The position numbers and the translations under genes are program-made. The notes under the pieces are model-generated. The model ran no database searches and was not told the DNA's origin. It saw only the letters and a program-made list of their open reading frames with translations. This document shows positions 17,294 through 25,752 of a DNA stretch of 35,774 nt, piece after piece (the stretch's first letter is position 1; each line of letters opens with the position of its first letter). The DNA comes from Opitutales bacterium (lineage in GTDB: Bacteria; Verrucomicrobiota; Verrucomicrobiia; Opitutales; UBA953): contig SIAU01000012.1 in NCBI GenBank assembly GCA_009691685.1, positions 1-35,774 on the forward strand, given 5' to 3'.

Positions 17294-18172
17294 TTAATAA
17301 ACTAATTTATTAATAGGATATTCGACAATACCCTCTGCACCCTGTGCTTTCAGCGTCGGGATAAAGTCGCGGGCCTGTTTAGAATCAATAATTGTTTCTA
17401 CCGCGACCCATTCAGGATTAGTGAGGGTTGAAATCGTAGGATTTCTTAAGGCGGGCAATGCAGCAGAAACTGCGTCGAGTGCCTTGCGTGGTAAATTAAA
17501 TTTTAAGCCCACCATATGTTGCGCGGCGAGGGCACCTTTAAGCATGAGAGCAATCGTCTCAATTTTTGCGCGTTTAGCGGGATCGGCCCAAGCTTGCTTA
17601 TTCGCAATCAGCACGGTGGTGGTGGAGAGCAGGGTCTCAACGATTCTTAATTTATTAGCGATAAGTGAAGAACCCGTTTCGGTGATGTCGACAATCGCAT
17701 CAGCCAGCTCAGGAACTTTTACTTCGGTGGCCCCCCAGGAAAATTCCACCGTACAATTAATGCCTTGTTTTTTAAACCAGCGACGAGTCGTTTCGACCAG
17801 TTCGGTGGCGACGGTCTTACCTTCCAAATCTTGAACTTTTTTAATGGTGGAGGATTCAGGAACACAAAGCACCCAGCGTGACTTCTGAGCGGAGGCCCGG
17901 CTGTAGATCAGTTCGCAAACCTCTACCACGTCCGCCGTGTTTTCTTGGACCCAGTCTTGTCCGGTTAAACCGCAATCAAAGAAACCATGTTCAACATAGC
18001 GGGCCACTTCTTGGGCGCGGATGAAACGTCCGTCTAAAGTGTTGTCGTCGAACGATGGGCGATAGGAACGACTACTTTTGGACACCGGAAAGCCGGCCCG
18101 ACCAAAAAGCAGTAGGGTGGCCTCCTCGAGGCTACCCTTGGGCAGTCCGATCATTAATTTTAAGGAATCCAT
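17294..18172 (-). CDS. hisG: ATP phosphoribosyltransferase, long form
   Basis: Couples ATP and PRPP in the first step of histidine biosynthesis. At 292 aa this is the long, homohexameric HisG with a C-terminal ACT-like regulatory domain, so no HisZ partner is expected. Motifs are [34 protein letters not shown], the PRPP loop [13 protein letters not shown] and a C-terminal stretch [17 protein letters not shown]. The frame is open to 18220, but [14 protein letters not shown] at 18172 (or MSMDS at 18178) gives the usual N-terminus. No other his gene is nearby; it heads a transcript with the two putrescine genes. Feedback by histidine is known for the family and not visible here. Confidence 0.93.
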   Translation of the reverse strand: MDSLKLMIGLPKGSLEEATLLLFGRAGFPVSKSSRSYRPSFDDNTLDGRFIRAQEVARYVEHGFFDCGLTGQDWVQENTADVVEVCELIYSRASAQKSRWVLCVPESSTIKKVQDLEGKTVATELVETTRRWFKKQGINCTVEFSWGATEVKVPELADAIVDITETGSSLIANKLRIVETLLSTTTVLIANKQAWADPAKRAKIETIALMLKGALAAQHMVGLKFNLPRKALDAVSAALPALRNPTISTLTNPEWVAVETIIDSKQARDFIPTLKAQGAEGIVEYPINKLVY

Positions 18173-18273
18173 ACTCATTAGGGCATTTAGGAAGTCGATG
18201 GACCGCACAGTCGCAAGCATTAAGGGGTTGACTCGGCAAAAGTATAAATGAGTTTAAATCTTACATTTCCCCT

Positions 18274-18705
18274 ATGAAACGCACGATTATTGCTTTAATT
18301 TCTACCCTCCTTTTGGCGGCCTGTGAAGCCCCGATGGATCAAGAAGAGGTCGCTGCATCGTCCATCGTCACGTTAGACACAAAATTCTCATGGGAAAAAT
18401 CAACCAGTGATCAGGTATCGGCAGACCCTGCCTCTAATTTAGAAGCTCCTGCGGATGTTACCAAGGCACGTATTTTAGAGATTCGTGAAGGCAGTGGATT
18501 GATTGCCCTGGCGATGGTTGAAAAGCCTGCCGTTCATGCTCATTTACAGATTATAAAAGATAATAAAATTTTATTAGTAGACGTTGCTTCGACCAATGAA
18601 ACACAAGTGGTCGTGAATGTTATTCCTAACCAACTTAAGCGCCCTGAGCTGATTGTTGGCGATGAAGTGATTTGCACTCCTGCCGCCGCTCCAGTCGCCC
18701 AATAG
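18274..18705 (+). CDS. Small lipoprotein with beta-rich domain
   Basis: A 143-aa precursor with a lipoprotein signal: a basic start MKRT, the hydrophobic stretch IIALISTLLL and the lipobox LLAAC, with Cys at residue 17. The mature part has an Ala/Ser/Asp linker. From about residue 66 there is a beta-rich segment (AYLEI-like ARILEIREGSGLIALAM, then LQIIKDNKILLVDV and a final LIVGDEVICTP) that resembles the small domains ending in a GDxV turn found in many verrucomicrobial envelope proteins. TTGACT (18228-18233) may be its -35, without a matching -10 at good spacing. A strong terminator follows. The function is unknown. Confidence 0.75.
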   Translation: MKRTIIALISTLLLAACEAPMDQEEVAASSIVTLDTKFSWEKSTSDQVSADPASNLEAPADVTKARILEIREGSGLIALAMVEKPAVHAHLQIIKDNKILLVDVASTNETQVVVNVIPNQLKRPELIVGDEVICTPAAAPVAQ

Positions 18706-18731
18706 TCCGTAGGGACAAAAGGTGACAGAAG

Positions 18732-18764
18732 GACCCGCCTGTGCCCATGGGTGGGTCTTTTTTT
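18732..18764 (+). terminator. Intrinsic terminator of the lipoprotein gene
   Basis: GACCCGCC (18732-18739) pairs with GGTGGGTC (18750-18757) as an 8-bp stem with one G-T pair. A 10-nt loop lies between, and seven T follow (18758-18764). It sits 27 nt after the stop codon. Confidence 0.88.
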
Positions 18765-18801
18765 GCCTTTAAGCCAGGAAAACAGCCAATAAATCGCACG
18801 A

Positions 18802-18829
18802 TTGACCCCTAAAATCTGGCACATCTAAT
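18802..18829 (+). promoter_or_regulatory. Promoter of the AsmA-like-grpE-dnaJ operon
   Basis: TTGACC (18802-18807), a 16-nt spacer and TCTAAT (18824-18829) give a predicted leader of about 12 nt. A second -10-like AATAAT at 18836-18841 sits 6 nt before the ATG. No CIRCE-type inverted repeat or Shine-Dalgarno is seen. Confidence 0.55.
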
Positions 18830-18847
18830 GCTCTGAATAATCAGAAA

Positions 18848-19630
18848 ATGACTAGCCCTCATCACCATTCTAGAAAAGGAATCATTTCCCGCCACGTCTT
18901 GGCCCTCATTTTTGGTCTTACGACCTTTATTTTTCTTACCTGTTTAATCGGACTTTATGTCTTAGGCATCACCGCCCCACAGATCTTAGACTCAGCGCTT
19001 AAGACTCGAGCAGACTCGGGTCTGGTATGTGAAATCAATCAATCCAATTTAATTTTAGGAAATCTAGATCTCCGGGGAATTAAAATCTCCAGTCCGGGCC
19101 GTTGGAACGAGAAACAATTTTTATCCATCAAAACCATAAAGTGTGAACTGAATCCACTGACGTTTATCTTGGGTGGTAGCCGACATTTCAAAAATGTGGA
19201 ATTAGATATCGATAAAATTGTTTTAGTCGGAACACGTAACTACATGAAAGATAATAATGCCCAAGATATTCTGAAGGGTTTAAAATCGGCACAGGCCGAA
19301 AACCTAAATGAAACACCCGCGTCGAGTGAACCCGAAGTGGATAACCCCAAGAAGCCATTCAAAATAGATAATCTTCGTCTGCGGGTTGGACAAATTATTG
19401 TCGTGGTCGAAGATGGTAATAGGCCCGCGGAAACGGTAGTTAATAATAGTTTTAACTTTGTTTTCGAAGCTAAGGATATCACCGAGAAAAACTACCAAAA
19501 AATGGTGAGCCTGCCCTTGGGGGCAAAAGTTTTAACCAAGGCTGCCACTTTAGCACCGCGCCTGATGATGGATATCTCCAACCGAAATATTCATCAGAGC
19601 ATCACCGAAAAAATCTTAGAAAAAAAATAA
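18848..19630 (+). CDS. AsmA-like membrane-anchored protein
   Basis: A 260-aa protein with a basic N-terminus (SPHHHSRKG) and one membrane helix at about residues 17-43. It continues with a beta-rich periplasmic part resembling the N-terminal module of AsmA/DUF748-type proteins: VCEINQSNLILGNLDLRGIK, FLSIKTIKCELNPLTFILGG and HFKNVELDIDKIVLVG. A charged linker (about 145-165) separates a second short beta region, FKIDNLRLRVGQIIVVVEDG. AsmA-like proteins are linked to outer-membrane assembly or lipid transfer, but this one is much shorter than the canonical forms. The stop is 1 nt before grpE, so it is likely the first gene of the chaperone operon. The homology was assigned by eye. Confidence 0.65.
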   Translation: MTSPHHHSRKGIISRHVLALIFGLTTFIFLTCLIGLYVLGITAPQILDSALKTRADSGLVCEINQSNLILGNLDLRGIKISSPGRWNEKQFLSIKTIKCELNPLTFILGGSRHFKNVELDIDKIVLVGTRNYMKDNNAQDILKGLKSAQAENLNETPASSEPEVDNPKKPFKIDNLRLRVGQIIVVVEDGNRPAETVVNNSFNFVFEAKDITEKNYQKMVSLPLGAKVLTKAATLAPRLMMDISNRNIHQSITEKILEKK

Positions 19631-19631
19631 A

Positions 19632-20159
19632 ATGAACGAATCCGAAACACCTACGCCTGAAGAAATTAAGTCCGAGCCCCAAGCCTCCACCGAGGTGACC
19701 CGGATTGCTGAATTAGAAGGAGAAATTCTCAAATTAAAAGACTCCCTTCTGCGCAATCAGGCCGAACAACAAAATCAGCAGCGGCGACACCGCCAGGAGC
19801 GTGACGATACAAGAAAATACGCGACCGCTAATTTGATTGAGGAGTTACTCCCCGCCCTTGATTCATTGGAACTAGGTATGGCCTCATCGCCTGCTCAAGG
19901 TGAGGGTCGCGCGGTAGCCGAAGGATTTAGAATGGCCCTGCAGCAATTGCATTCGATTCTTTCAAGCCAGGGTCTGTCAGAAATCAATCCCGCCGGAAAA
20001 CCCTTTGATCATGCTAAACACGAAGCGGTGGCGCAAGAGGCCAGTGATACCGTCGCCGAAGGTGTGATCATCAAAGTTGCTCGCAAGGGCTGGACTTTAA
20101 ACGACCGGGTTTTACGCCATGCTTCGGTGATTGTTTCTAGCGGAAGTACTGCTGAATAA
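19632..20159 (+). CDS. grpE: Nucleotide exchange factor GrpE
   Basis: Releases ADP from DnaK in the Hsp70 cycle. The 175 residues have an acidic disordered N-terminus, then a long coiled-coil region ([35 protein letters not shown]). The four-helix part with [17 protein letters not shown] follows, then the C-terminal beta-wing with [14 protein letters not shown] and [17 protein letters not shown], the family signature. No Shine-Dalgarno is present; the upstream gene ends 1 nt before. dnaK is not in the window, which is unusual because grpE and dnaJ often flank it. Confidence 0.93.
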   Translation: MNESETPTPEEIKSEPQASTEVTRIAELEGEILKLKDSLLRNQAEQQNQQRRHRQERDDTRKYATANLIEELLPALDSLELGMASSPAQGEGRAVAEGFRMALQQLHSILSSQGLSEINPAGKPFDHAKHEAVAQEASDTVAEGVIIKVARKGWTLNDRVLRHASVIVSSGSTAE

Positions 20160-20167
20160 AAAAGACC

Positions 20168-21304
20168 ATGGCTGAAGACTATTACACACTTTTAGGTGTA
20201 GCTAAAGGAGCGAGTGCCGACGAAATCAAAAAAGCTTACCGCAAAAAAGCGATGGAGTTTCACCCGGATCGTAATCCCGGAAATAAAACCGCCGAAGAAA
20301 ATTTCAAAAAGATTTCTCGGGCCTACGAAGTTTTATCCGATGAACAGAAGCGCAAACTTTACGACGCCCATGGCGAGTCGGCTTTTGAACAAGGTGGCCC
20401 CGGCGGCCCAGCCGGCCAGCGTGGTGGCTTTAGGGGCGCTGATCCGATGGATATTTTTAATCAAATGTTCGGCGGCGGTAATCCGTTTGGAGATATGTTT
20501 GGCGGTGGCGGCGGCAATCAGGGCCAAGAGACGGGCGGAGAAGATTTACGTTTTGATGTTAAACTAACACTCGAAGAGGCGGCGACGGGAGTTAATAAAA
20601 AAATTAATTATCGAAAACACCTTAGTTGTGAAAAGTGCTCGGGATCAGGCGCGGAAGCTGGTTCCAAAAAAAGCCGATGCAGCACGTGTGGTGGTCAGGG
20701 CCATGTTGTTCGTTCAAACGGACTCTTTGCGATGCGCCAAGTATGTCCGAATTGTGGCGGTGAAGGTGAAAAAATCGACAAACCCTGTCGTGCTTGCGCA
20801 GGGGAAGGCCGCGTCGTGGGCGATGCTTCCGTCGATATTAAAATTCCTCCAGGGGTTGATACAGGCACACGGTTACGTTCATCGGCCAATGGTTCGGCGG
20901 GCCGTCGGGGTAATGACGCCGGAGATCTTTATATTGTAATCACCGTTCTCGATCATGAATTATTCGAACGCGACGGCGACGATTTAGCCTGTGCTGTTCC
21001 GGTTAAATTTTCGATCACAGCTTTAGGAGGTTCCATCGATGTCCCTAAGTTAAAAGGTAAAACCATCTTAAAAATCCCCGCAGGTACTCAGGGTGGAACA
21101 ACCTTCCGCTTAAAGGGAGAGGGCATGCCTAATTTACGCGGTAGTGGTGCTGGTGACTTATTGGTACGCGTCGATATCGATGTTCCTAAGAAGATGACTG
21201 ACATACAACGTGCGTCGCTAAAAGCCTATTCCGATGCCTGTGGTGATGTGGAAACACCCGTTTCGGATTCCTGGAAGCAGAAGTTCAAAAAGTTTTTTGG
21301 CTAA
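20168..21304 (+). CDS. dnaJ: Chaperone protein DnaJ
   Basis: The Hsp40 co-chaperone stimulating DnaK. The 378 residues show all class A domains. The J domain is at residues 4-70 with HPD at 32-34. A Gly/Phe-rich linker follows (about 75-125, many GG and FGGG repeats). The zinc domain has four CxxCxGxG modules ([24 protein letters not shown] and the slightly altered CRACAGEG). The substrate-binding C-terminal domains contain [16 protein letters not shown] and [23 protein letters not shown]. It lies 8 nt after grpE. A weak GC hairpin just after the stop carries the -35 of nadC rather than an evident terminator. Confidence 0.97.
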   Translation: MAEDYYTLLGVAKGASADEIKKAYRKKAMEFHPDRNPGNKTAEENFKKISRAYEVLSDEQKRKLYDAHGESAFEQGGPGGPAGQRGGFRGADPMDIFNQMFGGGNPFGDMFGGGGGNQGQETGGEDLRFDVKLTLEEAATGVNKKINYRKHLSCEKCSGSGAEAGSKKSRCSTCGGQGHVVRSNGLFAMRQVCPNCGGEGEKIDKPCRACAGEGRVVGDASVDIKIPPGVDTGTRLRSSANGSAGRRGNDAGDLYIVITVLDHELFERDGDDLACAVPVKFSITALGGSIDVPKLKGKTILKIPAGTQGGTTFRLKGEGMPNLRGSGAGDLLVRVDIDVPKKMTDIQRASLKAYSDACGDVETPVSDSWKQKFKKFFG

Positions 21305-21308
21305 CCCC

Positions 21309-21336
21309 TTGCGGGTCACTACGCCTTCACTAATCT
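21309..21336 (+). promoter_or_regulatory. Promoter of nadC-birA, leaderless spacing
   Basis: TTGCGG (21309-21314), a 16-nt spacer and TAATCT (21331-21336); the ATG at 21343 begins 6 nt after the -10. No Shine-Dalgarno is present. It has the same TAATCT hexamer and the same distance as the promoter before the gene at 3680. Confidence 0.55.
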
Positions 21337-21342
21337 TTTGTA

Positions 21343-22269
21343 ATGCCACGTCACTCAGGCCAAACCCAGCGACTAATCCGTCGTCTAGCTTGGGCTGAAA
21401 TTGATAAACTTTGGCTCAAAAAAATCGCGCAAGAAGCCCGCGAAGAAGATATTAATGGCTTAGGATTACTTGAAAAAGTTTCCCGCCCGGGCGATCCAAC
21501 CTCAGCTTTATTTTCAAACACAGACCGCGCCACCGCCACCTTGGTTGCTCGCCAAGAAATGACCCTCGCGGGTCTTGGTCTTATCCCAACCGTACTCGAT
21601 GAATATGGTTCAGGTTGGCGCGTGAATTTAAATTATCAAGACGGCGATACGGTATCCGCGGGTACCGTCATTGCTAAAATAGAAGGACCTATTCAAAACT
21701 TATTGATGGCCGAAAGAATTATCCTGAACTTTCTCCAAAAACTTACGGGAGTTGCAACCCTCACTAAGATTTATAGCACCGCGCTTGGTTCTTCTCCGAC
21801 GAAGGTTCTGGATACACGTAAAACAACTCCTGGTTTTAGGGTTTTAGAAAAATACGCAGTCGGTCAGGGTGGGGGTTATAATCATCGCTTGGGTTTATAT
21901 GACCGAATGATGATCAAAGATAATCACTTAGCCGCAGGTGGTGCGACCCAAGCGGAGCGTTTAACGGAATATGTTAAGCGTGCCCGCGCCGCGCGTCCCG
22001 ATTTATTAGTCGAAGTTGAAGTAGATGCGATTGAACAAATCGAGCCAGTTTTAGCAGCGGGAGCTGATATTATTTTACTAGATAATTTTTCGTACCCTCA
22101 GTTGACTGAGGCGTTGCCGCAGGTGCGTGGTCGTGCTTGGACTGAAGTCAGTGGCGGTATTACGTTGAATAGTCTGCCGAGAATAGCCGCACTGGCTCCC
22201 GATTTTATTTCTGTTGGTGCACTAACCCATTCTGCAGTCTGGGCTGATATCGGCCTAGATTGGCTCTAA
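21343..22269 (+). CDS. nadC: Nicotinate-nucleotide pyrophosphorylase (quinolinate PRTase)
   Basis: Converts quinolinate and PRPP to nicotinate mononucleotide in de novo NAD synthesis. The 308 residues contain the diagnostic block VLDTRKTTPGFRVLEKYAV (phosphate and quinolinate binding), GGGYNHRLGLYDRMMIKDNHL, VEVEVDAIEQIEPVLAAGADIILLDN and the end ISVGALTHSAVWADIGLDW. The N-terminal half has the usual alpha/beta sandwich with ALFSNTDRATATLVARQEMTLAG. birA starts 1 nt after the stop. nadA and nadB are not in the window. Confidence 0.96.
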   Translation: MPRHSGQTQRLIRRLAWAEIDKLWLKKIAQEAREEDINGLGLLEKVSRPGDPTSALFSNTDRATATLVARQEMTLAGLGLIPTVLDEYGSGWRVNLNYQDGDTVSAGTVIAKIEGPIQNLLMAERIILNFLQKLTGVATLTKIYSTALGSSPTKVLDTRKTTPGFRVLEKYAVGQGGGYNHRLGLYDRMMIKDNHLAAGGATQAERLTEYVKRARAARPDLLVEVEVDAIEQIEPVLAAGADIILLDNFSYPQLTEALPQVRGRAWTEVSGGITLNSLPRIAALAPDFISVGALTHSAVWADIGLDWL

Positions 22270-22270
22270 T

Positions 22271-23254
22271 ATGTCGGCCTTAGACAGTAGTATTATTTGT
22301 GCGTTTCTTGAGGCCGATGGTCAGCCTGTGAGTGGTGATCGTTTAGCAAAAGATTTAGGTGTTTCGCGTGTCGCGATTTGGGGTCGCTTAGAAAAACTCC
22401 GCGCCGCTGGATTTATTTTCACAGCCTCACCCCGCAAAGGATATATTCTAAAAGAAGTTCCCCAGATTTTACACCCCACGCTTCTTGATGCCCATAGTCG
22501 TCGATTAAAAGCTTCTTTACCCATCGAGTATCTTGAGTCCGTCGACAGTACAAACTCCGAGGCCGAACGTCAGTTGGCCAACGGGAGAGAAGCCCCGTTT
22601 ATTGTTTTAGCTCAATCGCAAACGGCGGGCCGTGGCCGTCTGGGCAGAAAATGGCACAGCAGTGATCAGGGTAATATTTATTTATCCTTAGCCCTGCGTC
22701 CGTTCATTTTACCTGAACGACTCAAGCCATTCACCCTTTGGATGGGTTTGGTTATCTGTCGTTATATTGAAGACACGTTAGGAATAAAATTGGGTTTAAA
22801 ATGGCCCAATGATATTTTGTCTCCCGATGGAAAAAAAATTGCGGGTATTTTAACCGAAGCTCGTTTGGATGCCGATACCGTCCGCGATCTTATTTTTGGT
22901 TTAGGTTTAAACATATCACCGCAGAAGGATTTTCCAACCGAACTAAAATCGATCGCCAGCTCACTCGCTCAAGCCTCGGGTCAGTCTTTAGATGTTAATG
23001 CCTTAACGGCAGGAATCATTAAAAATATTTATACCAGCTGGGAAGAGTTCAAAGAAGACCGCTGGGCTCACTTGTTCAAAGAATATTGGATGAGATACGA
23101 TATTTTGACGGGTAAAGTCGTCACCATACAATTGCGCGGTGAACCGGTCACGGGAATGGTCGAAGGGATTGATGAGGTTGGCTCACTGAGAATTAAAACA
23201 GCCGATGGTAAAACGGTCCTAATCTCATCAGGTGAGGTGACTTTACGCTCCTAA
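22271..23254 (+). CDS. birA: Biotin-[acetyl-CoA-carboxylase] ligase / biotin repressor type
   Basis: Attaches biotin to the carboxyl carrier protein through biotinyl-AMP. The 327 residues have an N-terminal winged helix-turn-helix (about 1-65: VSGDRLAKDLGVSRVAIWGRLEKLRAAGF), so it may also act as a repressor. The catalytic domain carries SVDSTNSEAER, AQSQTAGRGRLGRKWHS (the GRGRxGRxW biotin-binding loop), GLKWPNDIL and KKIAGILTEAR. The small C-terminal SH3-like domain ends VEGIDEVGSLRIKTADG. It is paired with coaX, a frequent neighbour. The operator is not visible. Confidence 0.94.
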   Translation: MSALDSSIICAFLEADGQPVSGDRLAKDLGVSRVAIWGRLEKLRAAGFIFTASPRKGYILKEVPQILHPTLLDAHSRRLKASLPIEYLESVDSTNSEAERQLANGREAPFIVLAQSQTAGRGRLGRKWHSSDQGNIYLSLALRPFILPERLKPFTLWMGLVICRYIEDTLGIKLGLKWPNDILSPDGKKIAGILTEARLDADTVRDLIFGLGLNISPQKDFPTELKSIASSLAQASGQSLDVNALTAGIIKNIYTSWEEFKEDRWAHLFKEYWMRYDILTGKVVTIQLRGEPVTGMVEGIDEVGSLRIKTADGKTVLISSGEVTLRS

Positions 23255-23301
23255 CGCGAACCACTCTTGCGCTCAAAAAACAACTAATCCAAACTTTATT
23301 T

Positions 23302-24054
23302 GTGGCTACACTTTGTCTCGATATCGGAAATACTCACACCCATTGGGGTATCGTCGACCACCAGACGGTTTCGAAGCACGGCGAGTTTTCGACTCCTTCG
23401 CTAAACCCTAGCGCTATCGAAAAACTTATTTCTGAACATCAGCCTCAGGCCATCGCCTTGGCGAGTGTGGTACCACTGGTTTCGAATAAGTTAAAAGATT
23501 TCCTGAAAAATACGGGTCGGCCCTTCGTGCAACTACAATTCGACAACCTCATTGGTTTGGGTTTCGATTATCCAAATCCGGCCGAGGTTGGTCAGGATCG
23601 TTTGGCTGATTGTATCGGTGCACAGGTCGTGGGTGGTGCCCCTGCAGTGATTATCGGAATGGGTACGGCGACCACTGTCGATATTTTAAATACTAAAGGA
23701 TACGCCGGCGGAATTATTGCCCCCGGTCTGGGTGTGATGACCCAGTATCTTCATGAGCGCACGGCACTTTTACCGCAGCTTGATGCCGAAAATCTTTTAG
23801 GTGGGCCGACCATCGGTAAATCTACGATTGAAGCGATGAAGTCAGGCTGCGCCCTCGGTTTTGCTGGGATGATTGGAGCCTTGTTAGACGGCGTGGTTTT
23901 AGAAATGACCAAGTCGGGTTCGCCTGAGCCAAAAGTTATCGTCACCGGGGGTGCTGCTATTTATTTACCTAAAAGCTGGCAGAGTCGCGTCCAACACGAG
24001 CCCCATCTTACGCTCATTGGACTCGCAGAATTTTACCGTCGTACAACTTTATGA
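23302..24054 (+). CDS. coaX: Type III pantothenate kinase
   Basis: Phosphorylates pantothenate, the first step of coenzyme A synthesis. The 250-aa ASKHA-fold protein has the phosphate-1 motif CLDIGNTHTHWGI, the pantothenate-site region NPAEVGQDRLADCIGA, GMGTATTVDILN and GGIIAPGLGVM, with the adenosine motif VIVTGGAAIYL near the end. The GTG start at 23302 gives MATLCLDIGNT; there is no in-frame ATG close by and no Shine-Dalgarno. A TTGCGC 30 nt upstream hints at a separate promoter, but the -10 is poor. Together with the stand-alone coaC at 2075 it gives two of the coenzyme A steps. The stop overlaps the next small gene as ATGA. Confidence 0.94.
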   Translation: MATLCLDIGNTHTHWGIVDHQTVSKHGEFSTPSLNPSAIEKLISEHQPQAIALASVVPLVSNKLKDFLKNTGRPFVQLQFDNLIGLGFDYPNPAEVGQDRLADCIGAQVVGGAPAVIIGMGTATTVDILNTKGYAGGIIAPGLGVMTQYLHERTALLPQLDAENLLGGPTIGKSTIEAMKSGCALGFAGMIGALLDGVVLEMTKSGSPEPKVIVTGGAAIYLPKSWQSRVQHEPHLTLIGLAEFYRRTTL

Positions 24055-24248
24055 ACGAAGAGGAATCAAAAGCGAAATTAAGAAAACTCGTCCCTTGGAT
24101 TGTTGGAGCCATTTTTGTGCTACTAGGGTCGTGTGTTTTTTTAATAAAATCCGAGCAACCGCGACTTTGGCCCTTGGTCGTCGGAGATCTACTATTTACC
24201 TCAGCGCTACTTTTCTTTCTTTGGCGCGCCCTGGGGCGTCGACGTTAA
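24051..24248 (+). CDS. Small two-helix membrane protein
   Basis: A 65-aa protein with a charged N-terminus (MNEEESKAKLRK), two membrane helices (about residues 14-32 and 39-59) joined by a short loop (KSEQPRLWP), and a basic end (RALGRRR) consistent with both ends in the cytoplasm. Its ATG overlaps the coaX stop, supporting co-translation. The stop shares TTAA with the convergent kinase gene. Not recognised; overlap coupling is the main reason to believe it is real. Confidence 0.65.
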   Translation: MNEEESKAKLRKLVPWIVGAIFVLLGSCVFLIKSEQPRLWPLVVGDLLFTSALLFFLWRALGRRR

Positions 24249-25192
24249 GACTTCGTCATCTTAAGAATTTCTTTACGACGGGCTTTAATCTCGGCGCAAC
24301 CGGCTTTGGCTAATCGGTCGGTGGAGAAATCTTCAACCGTGAGGCTGGCCACCGCGGTGGCGTAAATCATCCCTTGTTTAAGGGTGTTGAAGTCAGATAG
24401 GCCGGTGGCGGCAATATACCCTAGGAGTGCCCCTGCAAAGCTATCCCCAGCCCCTGTGGGGTCTCTTAATTCAGTAACAGGGTAGGCAGGGATGGTAAAG
24501 AGGCCGTCCTCGTGGAAGAGCACCGCCCCGTGTTCGCCTTTTTTGATAATAACAGTCCGGCAACTATGGGTCCGCAGGTGGCGCCCAGCTAAAATGACAT
24601 TGGTCTCACCGGTTAGTTTGGCGGACTCCGTATCGTTAATGACCACTAAGTCAGCTCGACGCATGACCTGGGATAAAAGCTCACGTTTAGTTTCGATCCA
24701 AATATCAATCGTATCAGCTAAAACAAATTTAGGAGAAGTCAGTTGATCTAGTACGGCCAATTGTAAATCGGGACGGATATTCCCGAGCATGACGTAAGGA
24801 GTTAATTTTTGTTCTTCGGTTAATTGCGGATTAAAACGTTCAAAAACATTTAACTGTAGGTCTTCCGTGTCCCGACGATTAAAGTTTTCGTGATAGCGAC
24901 CTTTCCAAAAAAAGGTACGCCCAGTTTCATCGGTACGCAGTCCGGATAAATCAATCCCCCGCTTCGAAAGTTTTTTTCGATCGCGTTCACGGAAGTCGTG
25001 TCCGACGACACCCACAATATGTGGCGTGGTGAAGTAGCTGGCGGCAAGGCATGCGTAAGAGGCACTCCCCCCTAAGATTTTTTCGCCAAAGGAGTGAGGC
25101 GTGGTGATGCTATCGTAAGCGACCGATCCAACAACGAGTACGTTATCAGGGGCAGGTCTATTTTTGATTTTAATTCTACGGGGAGTGGTCAT
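24245..25192 (-). CDS. PfkB-family carbohydrate/nucleoside kinase
   Basis: A ribokinase-like kinase of 315 aa. It shows VVGSVAYDSITTP and GEKILGGSASYACLAAS (the first PfkB signature region with the GG substrate motif), then IIKKGEHGAVLF and the second signature LRDPTGAGDSFAGALLGY with the catalytic Asp in GAGD. Verrucomicrobial and other relatives are usually annotated as sugar kinase or inosine/adenosine kinase; the substrate cannot be decided from the sequence. ATG overlaps the NUDIX gene stop (ATGA), so the two are coupled. Confidence 0.85.
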   Translation of the reverse strand: MTTPRRIKIKNRPAPDNVLVVGSVAYDSITTPHSFGEKILGGSASYACLAASYFTTPHIVGVVGHDFRERDRKKLSKRGIDLSGLRTDETGRTFFWKGRYHENFNRRDTEDLQLNVFERFNPQLTEEQKLTPYVMLGNIRPDLQLAVLDQLTSPKFVLADTIDIWIETKRELLSQVMRRADLVVINDTESAKLTGETNVILAGRHLRTHSCRTVIIKKGEHGAVLFHEDGLFTIPAYPVTELRDPTGAGDSFAGALLGYIAATGLSDFNTLKQGMIYATAVASLTVEDFSTDRLAKAGCAEIKARRKEILKMTKS

Positions 25193-25746
25193 AAAAATAA
25201 ATGGGGGCGAGCGTCGCGCAGGCGGTAGAGTGCGAGAAGGGCGAGCGAGTGTACACGCGGATTATTTTTTGCTAAATCGAGCGCCTCCTTGGGGGCTACT
25301 AAGAGTACTTCAATCTCTTCATGTTCATCGAGATTTTGTGATGATTCGATTTTTACGCCTTCGATTAAAACAAAGTGGCACTGGTTTTTTTGGATCGCTG
25401 GATTGGGCGAGCATGAGCCGAGCAAGGAGGCCTTTCCGCCTTTAAAACCAGTCTCTTCCTCGACTTCTCGAGTTGCTGCAATGAGCGGGTCTTCGCCTGG
25501 TTCGAGGAGTCCGCCTGGGGGCTCGATCGAAAGATCACGCAGGCCGAAGCGGTATTGTTTCACCAGCACGATTTTTCCGTCGTTGGTAATCGGTAAACCC
25601 AAAACCCAATCGTGAGAATGGATAACAAAGAAATCACCCTCCCGTTTATCGAGAGGGTGATGACAGTGTTCTTTAAAAACCCGAAAGACTTTGCAGTCAA
25701 CGTGCAGTGCTTCGTGCCGGACGAGCCAGCGGGCGGGCACTGACAT
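25189..25746 (-). CDS. NUDIX hydrolase, ADP-ribose pyrophosphatase type
   Basis: A 185-aa protein with a perfect Nudix box, GLLEPGE followed by seven residues and REVEEETGF, preceded by VKQYRFGLRDLSIEPPGG as in ADP-ribose pyrophosphatases (the QYR and E-PGG elements). Such enzymes split ADP-ribose or ADP-sugars into AMP and sugar phosphate. The C-terminal part has the usual CSPNPAIQKNQCHFVLIEG region. It lies 6 nt downstream of the LysM gene and overlaps the PfkB kinase, an arrangement that would fit a housecleaning role for sugar nucleotides. The exact substrate is uncertain. Confidence 0.88.
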   Translation of the reverse strand: MSVPARWLVRHEALHVDCKVFRVFKEHCHHPLDKREGDFFVIHSHDWVLGLPITNDGKIVLVKQYRFGLRDLSIEPPGGLLEPGEDPLIAATREVEEETGFKGGKASLLGSCSPNPAIQKNQCHFVLIEGVKIESSQNLDEHEEIEVLLVAPKEALDLAKNNPRVHSLALLALYRLRDARPHLFL

Positions 25747-25752
25747 CGTTAA

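Noticed and set aside
17421..17834. A 137-aa plus-strand frame inside hisG
   Set aside because: An antisense shadow of HisG; Ser/Val-rich, with no motif or upstream signal.
25289..25615. A 108-aa plus-strand frame inside the NUDIX gene
   Set aside because: It is antisense to the Nudix box, and the minus-strand protein has the intact motif.
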